Source of the DNA: Hoeflea_A sp965228435
GTDB taxonomy: Bacteria > Pseudomonadota > Alphaproteobacteria > Rhizobiales > Rhizobiaceae
Direction of reading: 5' to 3'
NCBI GenBank assembly: GCA_965228435.1
Contig: OZ245818.1
Location: 3,782,001-3,846,000, forward strand
Length of the DNA: 64,000 bases
Below, piece after piece: positions 8,904 through 16,794 of this stretch. The stretch's first letter is position 1; the number at the start of each line of letters is the position of its first letter. Both the position numbers and the translations under genes were made by a program. The notes beneath the pieces were generated by a model. It saw only the letters and a program-made list of their open reading frames with translations. It was not told where the DNA came from and did not search any database.

Positions 8904-10421
8904 CTATTCGGCCGCCATTTCATGGAACAGAAACTCCTCCGGATCCTCAACTTCCTCAAGTTTTCGGTTTCTGATCCACCAGAAGCGGCTGCCCACGTTA
9001 CGCAGAAAACTGCGGTCATGGCTCACGAGCAAGCATGAGGCTCCCCGAGTGTTCAACTCGGATTCCAGAGCCTCCTGGCCTTCAATGTCCAGATGGTTTG
9101 TCGGCTCGTCGAGCAGATAGAAGTTCGGAGCCTTGAGGCGCAGGATCAGCATCGCCAGTCTGGCTTTTTGCCCGCCCGAAAGGGCATCGATACAGGTATC
9201 CTGCATCTGAAAATTGACGCCTGCACCGGCCAAAACTCCGCGGGCACGCTGATCTCCGATGTCGAACTGGGAGCTGACCAACCCCAGTGGAGTATCAGCA
9301 CCGGCCAAAATGCTCAGATGCTGGTCGGAATAGGCCGGTACGACTGAAGGCGCACACTTAACCTGGTCATCCTCACCCGACAATGCTCGGTGGATCATCT
9401 TGATGAGCTGGGTCTTGCCGGTACCGTTCGACCCCAGCAAAACGATGCGGTCGCCCCGCTGGATCCATTTCAGACCCGTCTCGTAGAGCGGCCGGCCGTC
9501 CGGAGTTTTCACGGTTACATTGTCGAGAGTGATGAGGGCTTTGGCGTGGGTGCCGCTGTTTGAAAGTCTGATGTCTCCGGCCGACTGTTCCCGATGTGCG
9601 GGTTTGGCCATCGCCTCCAGCCTGTTGGCGCGGTCCTTCAACTGTTTGGTCTTGGTGAGCAACAGGTCGGAGCCGGAGTTTACGCCGACGTTTTTCAGCT
9701 TCGCCGCCTGGCGGTGCAATTGCCGTGCCTTGTTCAGGTCATTGGCCTGGCGGCGCTCGTCGGCCGCATCCGCTTCGTCAAGCGCCGCGCGGGCTGCCGT
9801 GAACGGCAACTGAAACATGCGTGAATTTTCAGGCCTCAGGAACAGAGTTCGGTTGGTGGTGGCGTCCAGAAATGCCCGATCATGGGATGTAATCACGACA
9901 GGGACGTCTCGGGGTAGCGCGGCCAGCCATTGCTCAAGCAGCGCGATGCGGCTCAAATCCAGATGGTTGGTTGGCTCATCGAGCAACAGCAGGTCCGGAG
10001 CGCTGATCCAGGCCTGCGCCAGCATTGCCGTGCGCTGCCATCCCCCGCTAAGCTCTCCCATCGGCCTGTGCTGCAACTCATAGGGCACCTGCAGGTCATT
10101 CAGAACCACGTCCACGCGCCAGTTTTCAAATTCGGCCTGGTCAGCCGACAGGGCCGTGGATACCCAGTCATAGAGTGAGAACGCCGCCGCTTCCGGGGGA
10201 ATGGATTGCTTCACATGGCCGATGCGCAGACCTCGTGCGCGCGTGATTTCCCCGGAGGTCTGATCAAGATCCCCGGCGAGACAGGCAAGCAGTGTGGACT
10301 TGCCACGACCGTTTGCGGCAACGAGACCTATGCGGTCGGACTTGGATATTGTCAGGCTGAGGTCGGAGAAGAGCGGATCGCCAAGGGTCACGCCCAAAGC
10401 ATTGATATTGATGATAATCAT
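8904..10421 (-). CDS. ABC-F family ATPase (duplicated nucleotide-binding domains, no membrane domain)
   Basis: A 505-residue soluble protein with two ABC domains in one chain. Domain 1 has Walker A ANGRGKST, signature LSGGWQR and Walker B LLLLDEPTNHLD; domain 2 has Walker A GSNGTGKTQ, signature LSGGQKARLAML and LLDEPTNHLD. Between them lies a charged helical linker (about residues 205-285, rich in Arg/Lys/Asp/Glu) as in ribosome-acting ABC-F factors. Such proteins either tune translation (EttA/Uup group) or give antibiotic resistance by ribosome protection; the sequence does not say which. It follows the putative RiPP-like genes on the same strand after a 277-base gap with a hairpin, so an immunity role is possible but speculative. 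Confidence 0.9.
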   Translation of the reverse strand: MIIININALGVTLGDPLFSDLSLTISKSDRIGLVAANGRGKSTLLACLAGDLDQTSGEITRARGLRIGHVKQSIPPEAAAFSLYDWVSTALSADQAEFENWRVDVVLNDLQVPYELQHRPMGELSGGWQRTAMLAQAWISAPDLLLLDEPTNHLDLSRIALLEQWLAALPRDVPVVITSHDRAFLDATTNRTLFLRPENSRMFQLPFTAARAALDEADAADERRQANDLNKARQLHRQAAKLKNVGVNSGSDLLLTKTKQLKDRANRLEAMAKPAHREQSAGDIRLSNSGTHAKALITLDNVTVKTPDGRPLYETGLKWIQRGDRIVLLGSNGTGKTQLIKMIHRALSGEDDQVKCAPSVVPAYSDQHLSILAGADTPLGLVSSQFDIGDQRARGVLAGAGVNFQMQDTCIDALSGGQKARLAMLILRLKAPNFYLLDEPTNHLDIEGQEALESELNTRGASCLLVSHDRSFLRNVGSRFWWIRNRKLEEVEDPEEFLFHEMAAE

Positions 10422-10658
10422 TGGAATCTCGGGTCATAGAGGTATGGCCGCAATGCGGCTATGGGCAGACCGTCGAAAACCGTGTTCTCAGGTCAGCCCT
10501 GCAAACGAATTCGCAGGGCAGAACGGGGACCATGCTGAAGTCGGCGAATGATACGCATTTTCAGCTGATGCCCTCCCGTTGTCGTGTGTTGCGTTCAGGC
10601 CAATCTAGAAAACCGTGCTGGAATTTGCAATCCAATTGCCGCAACCAATGACGCCGTT

Positions 10659-10683
10659 ATCTGACGTTTCGGCAGCGTCAGAT
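10659..10683 (-). terminator. Stem-loop after the kinase/LanC-like gene
   Basis: ATCTGACG and CGTCAGAT form an 8-bp perfect stem around a 9-base loop, starting 16 bases after the kinase-like gene's stop codon on the minus strand. No U-tract follows, so it may be a weak terminator, a 3'-end stabiliser or a barrier between this operon and the ABC-F gene. The rest of the 277-base gap (10422-10698) shows no convincing gene. Confidence 0.45.
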
Positions 10684-10698
10684 CATAAAGGCCTGGTT

Positions 10699-12765
10699 TC
10701 AAAACGGCCCGATCATCGGGAAACGACCCGTAGGCCTGCCGGGAATCGGCGGGAGGAGCGCTTGCTCGGGCGCCATTGCCTCAATCATCAGAAGCACCTG
10801 TTCGTCGGAAGACATTCCGGCAGTGCTTTCAACATGATCGTGCAGTTTCAACAGCCATTCCGGATCTCCGGTGATCTGGTGGAGCCTGAGCAGCGCAAAT
10901 CCATGCGCGCACGGGTCTTTCGGCATTTTTGCCGCCAGCGCATGCTCCTTGTATTCGTTCCGGCCGGTCACATGGTGCGCCAGAGACCAAAGCCATACGC
11001 CTCCCTGGCCGGCCAGAGATTCGAGGTGATCTTCTAGCGAGTCAGGCAGCGCTATCAGGCCGGTCTTGTTGAGACAAAGTGCGACATAGGCCAGCTGCGC
11101 CCTTGCCTCATGGGCTGAGCCTGGTTCCGTCACCGGGATTGAGCTCAGTCGATCCAGTCCTTGGATCGCCCAATCGGTCAGGTCCTGAGCTTCGGTGTGG
11201 CGAAGAATGAGTCCGTCTAGAACGAAGGCTGCGGCAACCAAGGCCGTTGGGAAATCTTGCTCATGCGGCAGGTTCTCAACGGCGACCATAAACTCTGCGA
11301 TGGCCGCCCGTTCTGCCTGTTTGTCCAGGCGAGCCTGAGCGATTTTCGCTGCTACAGTGGCCGTTGTCCAACCCGGTTGGGCCTGACCAACAAGGATATC
11401 GGCTGCTGCCAGCAGTTGCGCATCGTCCAGCGCGATCGCGGCGCGCAATGCGAACCAAGCGCATTTCCTCGCCTCCTGCCTTGATGCCCCAAGACAAAGT
11501 GCATCTTCGATGGCCTGGCTCAGCTTGCCTTGCAAAACATCTGGCCAAACCCTTCCGAGTTCGACGGGTTGGTCAGCTTTGGCGAACTCCGTTGCCAGGC
11601 ACTCGGCCGTCGGAAACCGATCCCCGGGTTCCTTGGAAAGGCCGCGACGCAGAATCTGTTCAACCTTCGGCCAGGCTCGCACGCCACGCGCCGTGAACGC
11701 CAGTGGCGGGCGATCAAGGATGGTGCGCAGCAGGTCGTCTCGCACGGCCGGGGTCTCGACCGGGTGCAGGCCGGTCAGCAGCATGTAGGCCAGGACGCAC
11801 AGGGAGTATTGCTCGGCTGCCACATCGATCGCTGGCGGGATCCGACCATTCAGAACTGCTTCGGCCATGAGCGGGTCATAAAAGTAGGGCAGGCCCGCTC
11901 GGCCCAAGTCGAATTCACTCGAGGTTTCACTGGCAACGCGCGCGCTTCCGAAATCCACGATGACGGCGGTGCCGTCGTCGCAGACCAGGCAATTCCCCGG
12001 GTGAATGTCGGCATGCAGAATGCCCTTGGCATGAATTCTGGCATAGGCCTCCAGCACGGTGCAGACCAGTCCGTGCAATTTGCTTCGATCGCGGGTCGCC
12101 CGCACCTGCTGCGCCGCCACTGCTACCGACACGCCGTCACACCATTCCATGGCGATGAATGGCACAGATTTTTCGACGCCATATTCGTACAGTTGCGGTG
12201 TGACTTCGCCACCCAACAGCTCCAGAATGCGGGCTTCGTTTTTGAAGACGTCGGCTATCGTCACGCGATCGTCCCGTGCGATCTTCAGCGCGGCGGGTTC
12301 GCCATTGGGCATTTGAACCCGATAAACCTCACTGTCCTCCAGCGATCTGACAAGATGCTCGATCTCGTATCCGGCAAACCCTTCACCCGCTCCGAGAGCA
12401 GGCTTGGGTGCATCCAAATCGGCAGAATCCGTTGAGACCAGAATCCGCGCTTCGATCAGGGAGGCGATGGCATCGAATGAGTGATCGAGCACCTCCATTG
12501 CATCCTGATCGTATTCGCGGCTGAAGCGAAGCACGGCATCGGTCAGCAGACTTGGACTGTGAAACTCACTGAGGAGTTTCGCCAGGGGTTCCGGAACCAG
12601 CTGTACCATCGTGCGAAAACCGGGACGCGTTATGACGGATTGGTTGCCGGGCAGGGGGCCGATCTTTGACTGAAGGCGGGGAGAGAGCTCGGAGATGGGC
12701 AGGAACTTTGCGTCAGCCGGCAGCGTGAACATCGTCGCCGTCATGTCTTGAGAGGACTGGGTCAT
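10699..12765 (-). CDS. Protein kinase-like/LanC-like protein with N-terminal winged-helix-like (PqqD/RRE-type) domain; putative RiPP-modifying enzyme
   Basis: A 688-residue protein with three parts. Residues 12-110 resemble the small winged-helix PqqD-type peptide-recognition region found ahead of some LanC-kinase proteins. Residues 130-400 are a protein-kinase fold: Lys161, Glu177, catalytic HADIHPGN (251-258) and DFG (271-273); the glycine loop is degenerate. The remaining ~270 residues are all-helical, and near the end CAHGFALLRLHQITGD (619-634) resembles the Cys-His-Gly zinc motif of lanthionine synthetase C proteins, although the other expected zinc cysteine is not obvious. In class III/V lanthipeptide systems kinases phosphorylate Ser/Thr before elimination. 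Its start overlaps the preceding HopA1-like gene by four bases. Kinase call firm; LanC and recognition-domain calls are resemblance only. An alternative is a Ser/Thr kinase with a helical-repeat tail. Confidence 0.65.
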   Translation of the reverse strand: MTQSSQDMTATMFTLPADAKFLPISELSPRLQSKIGPLPGNQSVITRPGFRTMVQLVPEPLAKLLSEFHSPSLLTDAVLRFSREYDQDAMEVLDHSFDAIASLIEARILVSTDSADLDAPKPALGAGEGFAGYEIEHLVRSLEDSEVYRVQMPNGEPAALKIARDDRVTIADVFKNEARILELLGGEVTPQLYEYGVEKSVPFIAMEWCDGVSVAVAAQQVRATRDRSKLHGLVCTVLEAYARIHAKGILHADIHPGNCLVCDDGTAVIVDFGSARVASETSSEFDLGRAGLPYFYDPLMAEAVLNGRIPPAIDVAAEQYSLCVLAYMLLTGLHPVETPAVRDDLLRTILDRPPLAFTARGVRAWPKVEQILRRGLSKEPGDRFPTAECLATEFAKADQPVELGRVWPDVLQGKLSQAIEDALCLGASRQEARKCAWFALRAAIALDDAQLLAAADILVGQAQPGWTTATVAAKIAQARLDKQAERAAIAEFMVAVENLPHEQDFPTALVAAAFVLDGLILRHTEAQDLTDWAIQGLDRLSSIPVTEPGSAHEARAQLAYVALCLNKTGLIALPDSLEDHLESLAGQGGVWLWSLAHHVTGRNEYKEHALAAKMPKDPCAHGFALLRLHQITGDPEWLLKLHDHVESTAGMSSDEQVLLMIEAMAPEQALLPPIPGRPTGRFPMIGPF

Positions 12766-13520
12766 CTCGAGCCTTCTTTCCAGAACTCTCGGGAGGCGGG
12801 TTTCCAGACAAGCGGATCGACGCCAGCGGAGCGCATTGCATCGAGCGCTGCCTCGATACGTTCACGCGGGCTGCCGGACTTGGCCGACATCAACCCGTTT
12901 GCGAGACGCTTGGTCAGCCAGGACCGCCAACTCTTGGCCTCCGTGTCATGGGGAGGATCGACGCCGAACGACAGAAGCCCGTTGCCTCCGGCATCTTCCG
13001 TAAATGGTACGCCCTGTACCGAAATTGTCGGAAGCGAAAGGGAAATGGCCGTCGCGACCTCTTCCATGTGCTCCCTATCTTCGAAATGGGCAACGATCTT
13101 GTCGGATCTGAGCAATCCTTCGATGCCGCGTCCAACTTTGAACGAACGGACCTTCAGGCGCGCAAATTGTTTCGCAATCACCGGGAACGCCAAAGGCAGC
13201 TCCCGCGGGGCGGGGCTGACATAAAGTTTCAGCGCGGTGGTTGCGGTTGTGTCCTTGCCCTGCAACTCGAAAGCATACCAGGCAGGAAAGGAATAGGCAT
13301 CGAACACGGTCTCAAGCAGCCGTCGTGCTGGGCCTCCTCGGGTCAACCCAAGCAACCCCATCGGGTCATCTTCTTTTCCGAAGTCGTGACCGATTGTTGG
13401 CCCGCAGGGAGCCGTCCCAAAGCGGTAGAGCCATCGCGCCACCGCCCTGGGATCGTTCATTGGGCCTTGGGCCGCCATCCTGATGGCGGCCATTGACAGG
13501 CCAGCAATGTGTCCTGACAT
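12762..13520 (-). CDS. Hypothetical protein, putatively HopA1-like (candidate phospho-Ser/Thr lyase partner)
   Basis: A 252-residue soluble protein I do not firmly recognise. Its C-terminal half shows a run of features resembling HopA1-domain proteins such as the lyase LxmY of class V lanthipeptide synthesis: KLYVSPAP, then RSFKVG (125-130), LLRSDK (136-141), GVPFT (170-174) and LLSFGVDPP (182-190), then a helical tail. It starts 16 bases after the leader-like gene and overlaps the kinase/LanC-like gene by four bases (ATGA), so the three are almost certainly one translational unit. In that context a lyase acting with the kinase is a reasonable inference, not a demonstrated homology. No signal peptide or membrane segment. 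Confidence 0.5.
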   Translation of the reverse strand: MSGHIAGLSMAAIRMAAQGPMNDPRAVARWLYRFGTAPCGPTIGHDFGKEDDPMGLLGLTRGGPARRLLETVFDAYSFPAWYAFELQGKDTTATTALKLYVSPAPRELPLAFPVIAKQFARLKVRSFKVGRGIEGLLRSDKIVAHFEDREHMEEVATAISLSLPTISVQGVPFTEDAGGNGLLSFGVDPPHDTEAKSWRSWLTKRLANGLMSAKSGSPRERIEAALDAMRSAGVDPLVWKPASREFWKEGSR

Positions 13521-13536
13521 GTGCTCTACGACACAA

Positions 13537-14109
13537 TCAGCCGAGTGATCTCAGCGCCGATTCGAGGCCGCGACGAACCTCCCCGACTTCTTCGCCAACC
13601 GGCATCTGCATCTCAGCGGCTTTGTCCATATATTCCAAAGCCTGAGACAGTTGCTTCCTCAATCGTGGCAGTTCTGCGACCTTGTGGACCTGAATACCGG
13701 CGTGCACCACCGGGGTCAGCGTCGGTGGTATCGTTTCGAACGAGGTGCCGCCGCAATTCGGATCGACCAGTCCGACCTTCCCACCACCTGCAGCGAAGGC
13801 TGCACTGGCAACGACGGCCGCACCGACCTCATGGATCGCATTGCGTATTGCAGGATTGCCACCGGCTTCCCCGGGAACAAATGCCTGGGCAATGTCATCG
13901 AAGTTTTTGGCTTCAATGGCATCGATCATTGCGCCTCTCACGGCTTCGATCAGCCCGATATTGGCGAGCACGCTTGCCACGGGCGAAATAGGCGAAGGTG
14001 GGGTTTCATCGTCGGGTCCGGGCAGCCATGTGCCGCCCCTGCCGCCTGCCCCGATGCTGACGGCCAAGTCCTTGATAAGAAAGTCCTGTCTGGAAAATTT
14101 CTCAATCAT
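13537..14109 (-). CDS. Hypothetical 190-residue protein, candidate RiPP precursor with leader-like N-terminus
   Basis: First gene of the putative RiPP-like operon. The ATG at 14109 is chosen over an in-frame TTG at 14121 because GGAGG lies at 14119-14115, five bases upstream. The N-terminus MIEKFSRQDFLIKDLAVSIG looks like a leader with an (F/L)xxDLxV-type recognition motif, followed by Gly- and Pro-rich stretches, an Ala/Gly-rich helical region (about 95-112), a segment with the only cysteine and several Thr/Ser (NCGGTSFETIPPTLTP, 118-133), and a charged helical tail. There is no secretion signal. Known lanthipeptide precursors are shorter (40-100 residues), so it could instead be a structural or effector protein carrying a modified segment. 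Cotranscribed with the HopA1-like and kinase-like genes. Confidence 0.5.
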   Translation of the reverse strand: MIEKFSRQDFLIKDLAVSIGAGGRGGTWLPGPDDETPPSPISPVASVLANIGLIEAVRGAMIDAIEAKNFDDIAQAFVPGEAGGNPAIRNAIHEVGAAVVASAAFAAGGGKVGLVDPNCGGTSFETIPPTLTPVVHAGIQVHKVAELPRLRKQLSQALEYMDKAAEMQMPVGEEVGEVRRGLESALRSLG

Positions 14110-14203
14110 GCAATCCTCCAATCGCTTGAGCTAGAAGAAAAAGCCCCACACTCTCCACCAGGTTGGTTCCCAGTCGAGAATTACAGATTGCGGATTGCTC
14201 TGA

Positions 14204-14232
14204 CCGATAATTCAGAAAGAATAGACTGTCAA
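14204..14232 (-). promoter_or_regulatory. Sigma70-like promoter for the leader-like/HopA1-like/kinase operon
   Basis: On the minus strand a perfect TTGACA (14232-14227) is followed after exactly 17 bases by TATCGG (14209-14204), a partial match to TATAAT. Transcription would begin about 90 bases before the leader-like gene's ATG. Inferred from sequence match and position only. Confidence 0.4.
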
Positions 14233-14249
14233 CATAGATCGCCTTGATG

Positions 14250-14330
14250 TACTGTTTTGTTTTTAGATATTACTTATTTATATCAACAAATATTAAAATT
14301 TTTCATATTATGTGAAATTTATTATTTCGG
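14250..14330. other. AT-rich intergenic block upstream of the putative RiPP-like operon
   Basis: The gap 14122-14381 contains no gene I can support. Its middle (about 14250-14330) is strikingly A+T-rich, with runs of A, T and TATTA, in a window that is otherwise G+C-rich. This may be an H-NS-like (MucR/Ros-type) target, an UP element for the promoter just downstream on the minus strand, or a boundary of acquired DNA. Confidence 0.5.
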
Positions 14331-14381
14331 CATGTTGATTGACGTGCGCGGGTCGATCCGGCATCGCCAGTCAATTGTCTT

Positions 14382-15116
14382 CTAATGGTGCGCGTATTGT
14401 CTGATCATGTGCCCGCCATCCACGTCCAATACGACACCGGTCGAATAGGTATTGCTCATCAGATAGAGGGCAGCGGCCGCGGCTTCGTCCACGCTGCCGA
14501 CCCGTCCCACCGGAAGAGATGCACCGGTTGCTTCGTACATTGTTTCCCGAGCCCGCGCGTCCATGCCTGCATAGGCTTCAGACCGGATCATACCAGGCGA
14601 GACACAATTGACCCTGAGGCGTGGGCCGAGCTCCAGGGCCAGTCCGTAACACAAACTTTCGACGGCACCGTTGACGGCTCCCAGGCCACTGCAGTTCATT
14701 CCGGGCCTGCGGGACAGCACCCCGCTGAAGAACGTGATCGATCCGCCGTTGTCGATTTTGTTAAGTGCAGCCTTGGCGAGCCGATAGGGACCAAAGAATT
14801 TTGCGTCGAACATCGATCGGACCGTACCCTCATCCAGTTCGGCAAAGGGACCGTGCGCCGCATTGGAAGCGCTGATGACGAGGTGATCGATGGTCGGGAG
14901 CTGATCCGCCCATTGCTCGACGGATGCGATGTCGGTCATGTCGACCGGAAGAACCTGTGCGTCCGACAACCCGATTGCCACTTGCTCGAGCCTGTCTCTG
15001 GACCGACTGGAGAGCACCAACTGGCCGCCCTGATTGCTCACGTCTTGTGCGATGGCCTTGCCGATGCCTGAACCGGCGCCGACGATTGCGATGCGTTTGT
15101 TTGCCAATGCAGACAT
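14382..15116 (-). CDS. Atypical short-chain dehydrogenase/reductase lacking the YxxxK catalytic pair
   Basis: A 244-residue Rossmann-fold protein of the SDR family. The start at 15116 is chosen because the cofactor motif GAGSGIG then falls at 13-19, the normal place; the longer reading only adds low-complexity residues. Cofactor-proximal ISASN replaces the usual NNAG. The catalytic Ser is kept (SGVLSRRPG, Ser131), but where YxxxK should be the sequence reads LGAVN (145-149), so Tyr is Leu and Lys is Asn. The C-terminal dimer face and the VDGGHMI ending are normal. It lies 22 bases after the NADPH-binding gene, in the same operon. It may be a pseudo-enzyme or use another mechanism; related SDRs with AAVNGA-type sequence at this site exist to my knowledge. 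Confidence 0.85.
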   Translation of the reverse strand: MSALANKRIAIVGAGSGIGKAIAQDVSNQGGQLVLSSRSRDRLEQVAIGLSDAQVLPVDMTDIASVEQWADQLPTIDHLVISASNAAHGPFAELDEGTVRSMFDAKFFGPYRLAKAALNKIDNGGSITFFSGVLSRRPGMNCSGLGAVNGAVESLCYGLALELGPRLRVNCVSPGMIRSEAYAGMDARARETMYEATGASLPVGRVGSVDEAAAAALYLMSNTYSTGVVLDVDGGHMIRQYAHH

Positions 15117-15138
15117 CTGCCTGACCTCTGTGACGGAC

Positions 15139-15783
15139 TTATCGGATGGGTTTTGTTTCGGGCTGGATGAAGTTGAAGATTGTCTTCGGATCCCGACCGG
15201 CAAACAGGAACTTGATGACGATCGCGGCCGCTGCCTCGAGCTGATAGGCATGCGCATTCCCGCCGAGCCGCAGGGGTTCGGCGCCGACATCCGATATCAG
15301 GCTGGTCAAAACCGCGTCCGCCTCATCCGCGGCGGTATAGAGCACCACCATCTGACGGCCGTCATAGGTCATGTCCGGATCTTCCCAAACGGCCACCTGG
15401 GCCATGTTGAAGGCCTTGCCGACATGCGCATCAGGCAGGGCATCAGCGATCGCCTCGGTCAAGGAACGGTCGTCCTCTCGCGTCGACAGGAAGGTCTCGA
15501 TATCGACCGGATTGTTGATATCAATGACGATCTTTCCCGCGAACGCCTGCGGACCGCCGGCGCTTTCGATCGCGTCGAATACGTCCTGCCAGCGTGTGGC
15601 CAGCACAACGACGTCTCCAAAGGCCGCCGCTTCAGCAGCCGTGCCATGGGATGCATTTGCCCTCGCCGCGGCGGCCCGGGTCTTCTCCGGATCACGCCCG
15701 GACATCATGACTTCATGATTTTCCTGCCATTTTCCGGCAAGGGCTCCAGCCATGCCACCGGCGCCGATAATTCCGATTTTCAT
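15139..15783 (-). CDS. NADPH-dependent F420 reductase-like NAD(P)-binding oxidoreductase
   Basis: A 214-residue protein with an N-terminal dinucleotide fold (MKIGIIGAGGMAGALAGKW) and the segments HGTAAEAAAFGDVVVLATRW and IVIDINNPV typical of the small NpdG/F420-dependent-NADP-reductase-like family, which also contains ferric-reductase-like members using flavin. The start at 15783 follows GGAGA by six bases and gives the usual N-terminus. It heads an operon with the SDR gene and is divergent from a LysR regulator 69 bases away, which probably controls both. Substrate unknown; being in a proteobacterium, an F420 cofactor is not assumed. Confidence 0.8.
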   Translation of the reverse strand: MKIGIIGAGGMAGALAGKWQENHEVMMSGRDPEKTRAAAARANASHGTAAEAAAFGDVVVLATRWQDVFDAIESAGGPQAFAGKIVIDINNPVDIETFLSTREDDRSLTEAIADALPDAHVGKAFNMAQVAVWEDPDMTYDGRQMVVLYTAADEADAVLTSLISDVGAEPLRLGGNAHAYQLEAAAAIVIKFLFAGRDPKTIFNFIQPETKPIR

Positions 15784-15852
15784 TTCTGTCTCCATGCATT
15801 CGATGGGCTGTACATAGGACAGTTTTGGCAATAAGATTAGTTATAGTTTTGA

Positions 15853-16770
15853 ATGCTTGGTATCAAAAATTTGGATATAAAACAGCGAGACCTGGGACTT
15901 CTTCTGGCCCTTGATGCGCTGCTGGAAAGGGAAAGCGTTTCAGCTGCCGCCGAGCAATTGGGCATCAGCCAGCCCGCCATGTCGTCGCAGCTCAGACGCC
16001 TGCGAGAGCTCTTCAACGATCCATTGTTGACGCCGTCTGGTCGGAGACTGGTGGCAACGCCGCGTGCGCTTGCGGTGAAGGATGACCTGAGGCAGCATCT
16101 CCAGAAGATGGACTCGCTGGTGCGGTCGAACCGCCATTTCGATCCCGGCACATCGCGCACGACCTTTCGCATGGTCGCAACGGACTACGCGCATGCGATT
16201 CTCGGGCCCGCACTTGCCGATCTTCTTGCGACCCGCGCCCCGAACTGCCGTCTGGCCACTCTGCCCTTCGATCCAAAGACACTCTGGCAGAGAATGGTGG
16301 CCGACGATGTCGACCTTGCGTTCGTCACAGGCATGAAACTGCCTGAGGCAAAAATGCGTTCCGGCATTGAAGAGAGTTTTTGCGTTGTCCTTCGCAAGGG
16401 ACATCCGCTCGGAAACAGGCCGATGTCTCTGGAAGACTTTTGCAAAGCCGAGCACATCCTCGTCTCACCGGAGGGCGGTGGTTTCATTGGAATGACCGAC
16501 CGGATCCTGGGGGAAATGGGTCTTCGCCGCAGGGTTGCCGTGTCGCTTCCGAGTTTTTTGATGGCTCCAAACCTGGTTGCCCGGACCAACTATGTTTGTT
16601 TGCTGCCTCGAAGGTTGGCGGCGCTGTACGGGCATGAAGTGGATGTGGTCGAGCCACCCCTTGCGACGGCAACATTCAAGGTCGACCTGTTATGGCACGC
16701 CCGGCGACAACACGACCCGTCCCATATCTGGTTTCGCGACCAGGTCGCGCAACTGCTCGGGGCGCTGTGA
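15853..16770 (+). CDS. LysR-family transcriptional regulator
   Basis: A 305-residue LTTR. Residues about 13-72 form the winged helix-turn-helix (LLALDALLERESVSAAAEQL, then GISQPAMSSQLRRLRELFND), followed by a linker helix and a periplasmic-binding-protein-like effector domain. The NodD/LeuO-like DLGLLLALDALL opening suggests the NodD-type subgroup. Divergent from the F420-reductase-like/SDR operon with a 69-base shared promoter region, the standard arrangement for a LysR protein regulating its neighbour. Confidence 0.88.
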   Translation: MLGIKNLDIKQRDLGLLLALDALLERESVSAAAEQLGISQPAMSSQLRRLRELFNDPLLTPSGRRLVATPRALAVKDDLRQHLQKMDSLVRSNRHFDPGTSRTTFRMVATDYAHAILGPALADLLATRAPNCRLATLPFDPKTLWQRMVADDVDLAFVTGMKLPEAKMRSGIEESFCVVLRKGHPLGNRPMSLEDFCKAEHILVSPEGGGFIGMTDRILGEMGLRRRVAVSLPSFLMAPNLVARTNYVCLLPRRLAALYGHEVDVVEPPLATATFKVDLLWHARRQHDPSHIWFRDQVAQLLGAL

Positions 16771-16794
16771 CCGGCAAGGTGCCTGCGACTTGGA

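Noticed and set aside
8904..14330. Phage, toxin-antitoxin or CRISPR-type defence island
   Set aside because: No integrase, nuclease, toxin-antitoxin pair or repeat array is present. The kinase/HopA1-like/leader-like set fits a RiPP-like system better.
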